Below are positions 55,626-64,000 of a stretch of 64,000 nt of DNA, one piece after another. A program made the translations under genes and the position numbers. A model generated the notes under the pieces. That model was not told the origin of the DNA and made no database searches. It was given only the letters and a program-made list of their open reading frames with translations. Origin of the DNA: Acanthosepion esculentum (taxonomy: Eukaryota; Mollusca; Cephalopoda; Sepiida; Sepiidae). The stretch spans positions 14,067,305-14,131,304 of the forward strand of contig OZ038480.1 in NCBI GenBank assembly GCA_964036315.1, written 5' to 3'. The stretch's first letter is position 1. Every line of letters begins with the position of its first letter.

Positions 55626-58600
55626 TTGCATTTACCAATTTAGAATCTTAAATACACATAAAATTATTATAAGTATTATGAGAAAAATAATAAAAATTAT
55701 CAGAAAACTACTTGATACCAATTTAGAATCTTATATACACATAAAACTATGAGAAGAATTATGAGAAAAATAAATAATATTATGAGAAAAATCCTTTGTA
55801 ATCATTATTCTATTTATTTGCATTTACCAATTTAGAATCTTAAATACACATAAAATTATTAGAAGAATTATGAGAAAAATAATAAATATTATCAGAAAAC
55901 TACTTGATAAGCATAATTCTAATGCTTTGCATTTACCAATTTAGAATATTAAATACACATAAATTTAAGAGAAGAATTATGAGAAAAATAATAAAAATTA
56001 CAATAAAAATCCTTTGTAAACCTTATTCTACTTCTTTGCATTTACCAATTTAGAATTTTATGATAATATTATGAGAAAAATAATAATAATTATGAGGAAA
56101 ATCCTTTGTAATCATTATTCTACTTCTTTGCATTTACCAATTTAGAATCTCAAATAGACATAAAATTATGAGAAGAATTATGAGAAAAATAATAAAAATT
56201 ATAAGAAAAATCATTGGTAATCATTATTCTAATACTTTTCATTTACGAATTTAGAATCTTAAATAAACATAAAATTATGAGAAGAATTGTGAGAAAAATA
56301 ATAAAAAATATAAGAAAATCCTTGGTAATCATTATTCTAATTCTTTGCATTTACCAATTTCGAATTTTAAATACAAATTTAATTATGAGAAGAATTATGA
56401 AAAATGTAATAAAAATTATGAGAAAAATCCTTTGTAATCATTATTCTAATTTAATATATTTACCAAATTTGAATCTTACATATCATTATTCTAATTCTTT
56501 GCATTTACCAAATTAGAATCTTAAATACACATAAAATTATGAGAAGAATTATGAGAAAAATAAGAAAATCATAAGAAAAATCCTTGGTAATCATTATTCT
56601 ACTTCTTTGCATTTACCAAATTAGAATCTTATATACACATAAAATTATGAGAAGAATTATGAGAAAAATAAGAAAAATTATAAGAACAATCAATGCTAAT
56701 CATTATTATAATACTTTGCATTTACCAATTTAGAATCTTAAATACACATAAAATTATGAGAAGAATTATGAGCAAAATAATAAAAATTATAAGAAAAATC
56801 CTTGGTAATCTTTATTATAATTCTTTGCCTTTACCAATTTAGAATCTTAAATACACATAAAATTATGAGAAGTATTTTGAGAAAATTATAAAAATTATAA
56901 GAAAAATCCTTGGTAATCCTTTTTGTAATTCTTTGCATTTACCAATTTAAATCTTAATTACACATAAAATTATGGGAAGATTTATGGGAAAAATAATTAA
57001 AATAATAAGAAACATCGTTGGTAATCATTATTCTAATTCTTTGCATTTACACATTTAGAATCTTACATATGCATAACATTATGAGAAGAATTGTGAGAAA
57101 AATAATTAAAATTCATCAGAAAATCCTTGGCAGTCATTATTCTAATTCTTTCCATTTACTGATTTAGAATCTTAAATACACATAAAATTATGAGAAGAAT
57201 TATGAGAAAAATAATAAAAATTAAATGAAAAATCCTTGGTAATCATAATTCTAATTCTTTGGATTTAACAATTTAGAATCTTAAATACACATAAAATTAT
57301 GAGAAGAATTATGAGAAAAATAATAAAAATTAAATGAAAAATCCTTGGTAATCATAATTCTAATTCTTTGGATTTAACAATTTAGAATCTTAAATACACA
57401 TAAAATTATAAGAAGAATTATGAGAAAAATAATAAAAATTAAATGAAAAATCCTTGGTAATCATAATTCTAATTCTTTGGATTTAACAATTTAGAATCTT
57501 AAATACACATAAAATTATAAGAAGAATTATGAGAAAAATAATAAAAATTAAATGAAAAATCCTTGGTAATCATAATTCTAATTCTTTGGATTTAACAATT
57601 TAGAATCTTAAATACACATAAAATTATAAGAAGAATTATGAGAAAAATAATAAAAATTATAAGAAGAATCCTTTGTAATCATTATTCTAATTCTTGTCTT
57701 GTACCAATTTACAATCTTAAATGCACATCAAAATATGAGAAAAATTATAAGACAAAAAAAATCCTTTTTATTCATTATTTTAATTCTTGCCTTTTACCAA
57801 TTCAGAAACTTGAATACACATAAATATATGGGAAGAAATCATGAGAAAAATAATAAAAATTATCAGGAAAATCCTTTGTAACCATTATTCTAATTCTGGG
57901 CTTTTACCTATTTAGAATCTTCAATACACATAAAATTATGAGACAAATTATGAGAAAAATAATAAAAATCATGAAAAAAATCCTTGCTAATCATTATTCT
58001 AATTCTTGGCTTTTACCAATTTAGAATCTTATATACACATAAAATTACGTGAAAAATTATGAAAAAATAATAAAAATTATGAGAGAAATCCTTTGTAAAC
58101 CTTATTCTACTTCTTGGCTTTTACAGAATTAGAATCTTAGATACACATAAAATTATGAGAATAACTATGAGAAAAATAATAGTAATTCTAAGAAAAATCC
58201 TTTATAATTATTATTCTAATTCTTGGCTTTTACCAATTTAGAATCTTAAATACACATAAAATTGTGAGAAGATTTATGTTAAAAATAATAATAAATATAA
58301 GAAAAATCCTGTAATCATTATTCTAATTCTGGGTGTTTACCAATTTAGAATCTTCAAAACACATAAAATTATGGGAAAAGTTATAAGTATAATAATAAAA
58401 ATTATGAGAAAAATCCTTTGTAATCATTATTCTAATTCTTATCTTTTACAAATTTACAATCTTATATACACATAAATCTATGAGGAAAATTATGAGAAAA
58501 ATAATAAAAATTATAAGAAATATCTTTTGTAATAATTATTCTAATTTTTGGCTTTTACCAATTTACTATCTTCAATAATCATTAAATTATGATAAAAATT

Positions 58601-58698
58601 ATAAGAAAAATAATAAAAATTATGAGAAATATCCTTTGTAATGTTTATTGTAATTCTTGGCTTTTCCCAATTTACAATCTTAAATACACATAAAATTT
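55626..58698. repeat. Satellite A, right block
   Basis: The same 109-bp family as the left block. 57180-57640 holds about four almost identical units (private TAAATGAAAAATCC and TTTGGATTTAACA); from about 57690 the units switch to a CTTTTACC variant. Confidence 0.95.
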
Positions 58699-58704
58699 GT
58701 GGAA

Positions 58705-59990
58705 GACAGATAATTGCGTTCAAAATATGTCTAGTTGAAGACAGTCAATTGCGTTTAAAATATGTCTAGTCGAAGACAGTCAATTGCCTGCCAAATATGT
58801 CTATTTGAAGCCAGACATTTTTATTCAAAATATGTCTAATTCTAGACAGACAATTACGTTCAAAATATTTCTAGTTGTAGCCTGACAATTTCGTTCAAAA
58901 TATGTCTAATTCAAGACAGACAATTTCGTTCAAAATATGTCTAATTATAGACAGACAATTTCGTTCAAAATATGTCTCGTTGAATCCAGACAATTTCGTT
59001 CAAAATATGTCTAATTATAGACAGACAATTTCGTTCAAAATATGTCTCGTTGAATCCAGACAATTTCGTTCAAAATATGTCTAATTATAGACAGACAATT
59101 GCGTTCGAAATATGTCTAGTTGAAGACAGACAGTTGCGTTAAAAATATGTGTAGTTGAAGACATTCAATTTTGTTCAAAATATGTCTAGTTGAATCCAGA
59201 TAATTATGTTCAAAATTAGTCTAATTCAAGACAGACTATTACGTTCAAAATATGTCTAGTTGAAGACAGACAATCGCGTTCAAATATGTCTAGCTTTAGC
59301 CAGACAATTGTGTTCAAAATATGTCTAGTTTAAGCGGTACAATTTTGTTCAAAATATGTCTAATTCAAGACAGACAATTACGTTCAACATATGTCTAGTT
59401 GAAGACAGACAATTGGGTTCAACCTGTATCTAGTTGAAGACAGACAATTGCCTTCGAAATATTTCTAGTTGATACAGACATTTGCGTTCAAAATATGTCT
59501 AGTTGAAGCTAGATAATTGTGTTCAAAATATGTCTAATTCAAGGCAGACAATTACGTTTAACATATGTCTAGTTGAAGACATGTAATTGCGTTCAAAATA
59601 TGTATAAATCAAAACAGACATTTACGTTCAAAATATGACTAGTTGAATACAGACAATTGCGTTCCGAATATATCTAGATGATGCCAAACTATTGTGTTCA
59701 AAATATATCTAGTTGAAGCCAGAAAATTGTATTCAAAATATGTCTAATTCAAGACAGCCAATTGCGTTCAAAATATGTCTAGTTGAAGCCAGACAATTTC
59801 GTTCAAAATATGTCTAATTCCATACAGACAATTACGTTCAAGTTGAAGCCTTACAATTGCGTTCAAAATATGTGTAGTTAAAGACAGACAATTGCGTTCA
59901 AATTATTTCTAGTTGAAGACAGACAATCCTTTTCAAAATTTGTCTAGTTGTAGCCAGACAATTAGGTTCAACATATGTCTAGTTGATTTA
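58705..59990. repeat. 35-bp minisatellite, about 36 units
   Basis: Unit of the form AGACAATT(G/T)CGTTCAAAAT then ATGTCTA(G/A)TT(G/C)AAG. Divergence between units is moderate. Confidence 0.95.
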
Positions 59991-60002
59991 TTCTCCATCC
60001 TG

Positions 60003-60330
60003 CAACCTTTATCCCACAGGCGAAACGTTGCCAGCCTTTCACTACTCTATCACAATTGCTATGACAGATTTTCGAACAAGTTATCTTTCATGGTAACACC
60101 AGTTCGGGCCTTCACAGCTAGGACCTCCATGTCGTGTCCACAGTGGCAAGCTATCAACATTCCTTTCCTCTTCCTTCCATAAAGAGCAAGTTTACACTCA
60201 GGAAACTTCTTTTCCAAAACTGTTATATACTCAAACGAACAGTCGTAGGCGGATGTTTCCTTGACAACTACAATCTTGGTTTCTTTAAGTACAAGTTCAA
60301 CCGAGATCTGACCTACTCAACCTTATAATA
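60003..60330 (+). pseudogene. LINE RT C-terminus
   Basis: Reads HRRNVASLSLLYHNCYDRFS, then TPVRAFTARTS. In another frame come LFQNCYILKRTV, CFLDNYNLGFFKYKFNRDL. Typical LINE C-terminal blocks, frameshifted near 60150, abutting the 35-bp minisatellite. Confidence 0.75.
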
Positions 60331-60790
60331 CACCTACTTCCCCTCACTTAGTAACCGTATACATTTTGTGCCCTTGGTATGATGTATTTGGGGAACTATC
60401 AGTAAAACCGGATAATAATCTTAGCGACGGATGCAAAGTTGAATTAGGAATGGTTCCTATCTGCCACAATTTTACACATCGGTTCGAAAGAAGAATTCAT
60501 CCGACAAACCATCTCAGAACGGACGACGCCGAGTATAAAAGGGCGATGGTGTGATTATCTCTCTGAATTATGAGAATAAGGGCGCGGTGATGTTAATTAC
60601 AAATAATTACCAAAATGGTGGATTGAAACGTTCAGTGGCTGTCTGTGAAGGGGTGATGCAACTGTATTGTTTCTTCCCGGGTAAACTGAAATCTCACTGT
60701 TCACAGAAGACTTTTCATCCTGTTTATCAGAAAAAAAATCAACAACAGATATGACGTCATCATCTCTGCGATAATGAATCCATTTTTTAA
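60331..60790. other. Unassigned; TATA-like box at about 60533
   Basis: GAGTATAAAAGGGCGATGG resembles a core promoter, but the frames nearby (60366-60554, 60551-60754) are unrecognised. Confidence 0.3.
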
Positions 60791-60794
60791 TGTT

Positions 60795-61612
60795 GGACAA
60801 CTGATGATAAATTAGAAGAACGGAAGAGTGTGATAAACTTGCTCAACATCAAAGTCAACCACAGAAGCCATTGAAACCAAGGACTTGTGTGGTGGAGCTT
60901 GTTCTGATGAAAGAAGAAGCCTTTCGCCAGTTTTCCTTAGTTTTTCGTCTTGATAGCCTTTTGTAAATACGTCAGAAATTTGGCACAGTACAGCCATTGA
61001 TAGTTCTCCTTTTGAAGATAATCGACAAACACAATGCCTTTTGCATCGTAAAAAGCCTAAAGCCATCGCCTTCTCTGCAGATGAATCGGCCTTCGTTTGA
61101 GCAAGTAAAGAGAAGTCATTCCACTGGTTGGATTGTGTTTTTCTTTGGCTTCAAGTAATGAACACGACACCCGCCCTGAGTTAGGAAACGTTCAAAGAAA
61201 CTATCAAACTATGTTAGATTTTTCCGTGATGTGATCAGCCTGGTGCGCTCTTGATCAGATATCAGAAGACGTGGCACCCACCAAGCAAAAATCTTCATTA
61301 TGCCATCATCATTGTGTAGAATATTCTCTATAGTCACACGCGATGTGCTAATATCATTGAATATTTGATTTATAGTGAATCGCCTGTCATCCATCCTTAT
61401 ATGATAAACACGATTAATGTTTTTCTAGGTGGTGGCAGTTGCAGGATGTCCATACCTTGGGCCATGTTCAAGACTCTTCTTCTTCTTCCTAAACCCAGAT
61501 GTCCATTTTGCACTGTTGACAAAGCTTGAGCATCATCCATTAATGTATCAATAATGTCAGCATAAATGTCATTGGGGGGGGGGAATAAACCATTTTTCTG
61601 CAGGTACTTCAT
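60795..61612 (-). pseudogene. mariner transposase (SETMAR-like), near full length
   Basis: From 61612 down: GLFPPPNDIYADIIDTLMDD (first HTH), ALSTVQN, LNMAQG (decayed GRP linker), MDDRRFTINQIFNDISTSR, VTIENILHNDDGIMKIFAWW, VPRLLISDQERTRLITSRKN, FFERFLTQGGCRVHYF (first Asp of the motif lost), AKGIVFVDYL, then SSEQAPPHKSLVSMAS (second Asp lost: EQA for DNA). Stops and shifts near 61190, 61050 and 60900 make it dead. Convincing TIRs not found by eye. Confidence 0.85.
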
Positions 61613-61904
61613 AACACCAATAAGTCAATTTATACCTATTTTCAATAGAAATCGCTACTAGTTATTTTGACGTCTTTTTTGAACGGATAGATGTCAGTTT
61701 ATATGGAAGAAAATAATGCAGTCATTAATAAGAAGAAATGAAACTAATTGATGAACGGTTTCACAGTTCTAGCATCAATCATTCATATTCAGCCTATGAA
61801 CATGTCAGCATTACTTTGTATATTTAAATGAAAGGTGCCGGCGTGCCGACAGTTGGAAATAATTTCATTTCCGTTTTAAGTGTGTATATTTGTATTTTTC
61901 AGGG
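61613..61904. other. Unassigned sequence
   Basis: Nothing recognised. Confidence 0.3.
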
Positions 61905-62290
61905 CGATGTTTTACAAGCTATCTATTTTTAGCTTTCGACTAAAAAGTAAGTGTTAAGTATTTTACAAGCTGTTAAATATGTTACAAGCTTTTAACTATT
62001 TTACAAGTTATTTATTTTTAGCTTTCGATTGTTATGTATTTTACAAGCTGTTAAGTATTTTATAAGCTATTAGTTTGTAGCTTTCAACTGTTAGGTATTT
62101 TACAAGCTGTTAAGTATTTTACAAACTATTTATTTTTAGCTTTCGACTAAAAAGTAAGTGTTAAGTATTTTACAAGCTATTAAGTATTTTACAAGCTGTT
62201 AAGTATTTTACAAGCTATTCATTTTTAGCTTTCGACTAAAAGGTATGTGTTAAGAATTTTACTAGCTCTTAAGTATTTTACAAGCTATAA
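61905..62290. repeat. Short tandem repeat, about 20-bp core
   Basis: Repeats of GTTAAGTATTTTACAAGCT interspersed with TTTTTAGCTTTCGACTAAAA. Confidence 0.9.
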
Positions 62291-62344
62291 AATAAATTAA
62301 GTAAATAATTAACAAACTCCGAATTCCCATATTAATTAAAAACA

Positions 62345-62580
62345 ATTAATTATGTACATTATTTACATTATTCGGACTATTGTCCTCATCTTTGTTGCCA
62401 TATTTATTACAACGTTTCGGCGTTTCAGTATCTGTCTATATTTCTGAGATGAGGTATTATGTAAACTATTTACATTATTCGGACTGTTGTCCTCATCTTT
62501 GTTGTCATATTTATTAAAACGTTTCGGCAGTTGTACGCCCCGGCTTTCTGAAGGTTGTTGGAATGTAATCATTTAAAATA
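62345..62580 (-). repeat. HHR-SINE ribozyme/tail units, two in tandem
   Basis: The tail phrase TATTCGGACT occurs at about 62371 and 62478 (about 107 bp apart, shortened by a deletion in one stem). One unit has CTTCAGA in place of CTGAAGA; the other lost stem II. Both keep GAAACG. Confidence 0.75.
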
Positions 62581-62689
62581 GTGAGTGTAAATTTAACAAA
62601 CGAGACTATGCAATAGCTACAATAACCACATTTGGATTCACATTTATTTTTAGTGAGTAGAATAATTTGAAACATGAGGTTTACCATAT

Positions 62690-63170
62690 GAATACTAATT
62701 CTTACTTTTTTTGTTAGTTTTGTTTTACGGCATATCAAGCACAATGGGTTATTTAATGCCGACAATTTTTATTGCTGGTGATATTTTCCTTCAAAAATGT
62801 ATTTCTGGTAATATTTTTTTTCTTCAAAACTGTATTTCTGGTAATATTTCTTTCTTCAAAATGTATTATCTGGTAATATTTTCCTCCGAAAATGTATCGA
62901 TGGTAATACTTTTCAAAAAATATATCGCTGGTAATATTTTTTTTTCAAAAATGTTTTGCAGGTAATAATGTATTGCAGATAATAATGTATTACTGGTAAT
63001 AAGACCCCCAAACAGGTGCTACCACCCCGGGTCAGGTTGGACCTGGGAACATCAGCAATTAAGAGGTGGTTCCACAAAATCTGATTATATGTCTTGCTGC
63101 CAAACATAGTTTATCGTCTTACGCAGGACGCGGATGTAGTTTATCGTCATATCCAGGACTGAATAACTCT
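62690..63170 (-). repeat. Dispersed repeat, inverted copy of 24781-25115
   Basis: Carries about seven degenerate units around CTGGTAATATTTT (62770-63000), then CACCCCGGGTCAGG, CCACCTCTTAATTG (as complement) and GTTTATCGTC twice. Confidence 0.75.
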
Positions 63171-63249
63171 TAGAATAATACATAATAAACCTTGCTACCC
63201 ATAATGCAGCATTGAATATAAATAGACCAGCCAGCAAGCCAACATACAA

Positions 63250-63289
63250 GGCCTGATGATTGCGCTCAAGCATGTTACAGACAGTTGCC
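63250..63289 (+). ncRNA. Hammerhead-like motif, family E (dead)
   Basis: Stem I GGC/GCC and the core CTGATGA are kept, but GAAA is GTTA, which should abolish catalysis. Confidence 0.4.
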
Positions 63290-63439
63290 ACTGAGTATTC
63301 TCAATGTGCACTAACCCAACAGGAAAACATTGCGTTGTACGAGTCATGTTACCAGTGAGGGATAATATGTATATTATTTATAAATATATACTTTATAGCT
63401 CTGTTATATTATATCGAGCACTATTTTTTTTAACATCAG

Positions 63440-63906
63440 CACTCTATGTGTAGAGTTAACACGCAGACTAACTCTACACCTTTCTGACAATAGCTCAATT
63501 AGATCTCATTTAAATATAAATGGAGACCTACCGGACACTCTTCGGAACATACTTGTGGACAACACTAATATAATAGCATCATCCACATGCAAAAAAAGGC
63601 TAAAAATAAAGGAAGCCTTATTATTAAATACAAACAAACCAACACTTTGAACATGTTCATAATATCTTTACCGTGTTTTGAAAAAAAATTATAAAACATA
63701 CATACAAGAAACTATTTCTTATTTTAACAGTTAAAATATAATCATTGAAAATGGCTAAATGTATAGCCGAAAGCGCTCGGATAAAAAGAACATTCGGATA
63801 GTTTTTATATAATTTATCATTCGAAAAGAAAAAAAATATTAGATTGCATGAGAAATTGTATAAAAAAAACTAACTAAAACCACCTTGTCTGTCGTTTTCA
63901 AAGAAA

Positions 63907-63910
<4 letters not shown>
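63440..63910 (+). pseudogene. Penelope-like element 3' end (B family)
   Basis: Reads RRLTLHLSDNSSIRSHLNIN, DLP, ILVDNTNIIASST, CKKRLKIKEALLL (C-terminal part of GIY-YIG), then 3' UTR, HHR-like motif and pLTR to (TA)n at 63911. 5'-truncated. Shows the order coding end, ribozyme, pLTR end, (TA)n clearly. Confidence 0.8.
63741..63782 (+). ncRNA. Hammerhead ribozyme-like motif, family B
   Basis: As at 5361-5402, with core TTGAAAA and stem I ATCA/GGAT reduced by one pair. Confidence 0.45.

Positions 63911-63990
<80 letters not shown>
63911..63990. repeat. (TA)n(GT)n compound microsatellite
   Basis: About 33 AT then six GT units, at the 3' end of the PLE. Confidence 0.95.
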
Positions 63991-64000
63991 AATGAGATGG

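Noticed and set aside
58705..59990. CRISPR-like array of about 36 short repeats
   Set aside because: Units are contiguous with no unique spacers, diverged, and in a eukaryotic satellite context; same for the 33-bp array.
60366..60754. Possible small gene with TATA box
   Set aside because: No homology recognised, no splice or start support, and neighbours are all transposon fragments.

Overview
This is eukaryotic, gene-poor, AT-rich repeat DNA. I find no host gene with exon structure, no intact rRNA or tRNA gene and nothing prokaryotic. Several signs point to a mollusc, most probably a cephalopod such as an octopus or squid: dozens of long (TA)n and (TA)n(GT)n arrays, many Penelope-like elements (PLEs) with GIY-YIG endonuclease, LINE fragments of the RTE, Jockey/CR1 and R2-like types, mariner/Tc1 relics, and tRNA-headed SINE-like repeats. 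The species call is inference; the repeat content is read directly.

Layout. 1-2.7 kb: 3' half of an R2-like LINE with several frameshifts, ending in a tRNA-like SINE. 2.8-6.5 kb: PLE pieces between (TA)n arrays, including one copy with inverted terminal repeats (4823-5526). 6.7-17 kb: HHR-SINE copies, a Tc1-like relic (8113-9003), a 5S-derived sequence, a second PLE lineage (13560-14290) and a mariner relic (16057-17034). 17.4-24.2 kb: a multimeric HHR-SINE running into a 5.9-kb, 33-bp minisatellite. 24.2-30 kb: LINE 3' ends, short tandem repeats and (TA)n. 30.3-36 kb: a nearly whole Jockey/CR1-type LINE on the minus strand mixed with RTE-type LINE and PLE fragments. 36-46.5 kb: microsatellites, pseudo-LTR (pLTR) elements, a Helentron-like element, a PLE endonuclease ORF and a MITE. 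46.6-58.7 kb: a 109-bp satellite (A) split by a 7.7-kb, 193-bp satellite (B), with a solo LTR carrying a perfect 5-bp target duplication. 58.7-60 kb: a 35-bp minisatellite. 60-64 kb: LINE 3' end, mariner pseudogene, HHR-SINE and a PLE 3' end.

Main discovery. At least seven unrelated repeat families here carry the same small module. It consists of a CUGANGA-like box, a short hairpin, GAAA, a 1-3 bp mini-hairpin ending in NUH, and a closing stem I whose two strands differ between families yet pair in each one. This is the architecture of a minimal type I hammerhead ribozyme (HHR). HHRs are known in PLE pLTRs and in retrozymes. Here the module also occurs in a tRNA-headed SINE-like family that forms tandem multimers of about 120 bp, and in foldback elements embedded in (TA)n. 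Together these look like an ecosystem of PLEs, with their GIY-YIG nuclease and reverse transcriptase, plus non-autonomous ribozyme-bearing repeats that may share that machinery and (TA)n insertion sites. The motifs are visible in the sequence; ribozyme activity and trans-mobilisation are inference.
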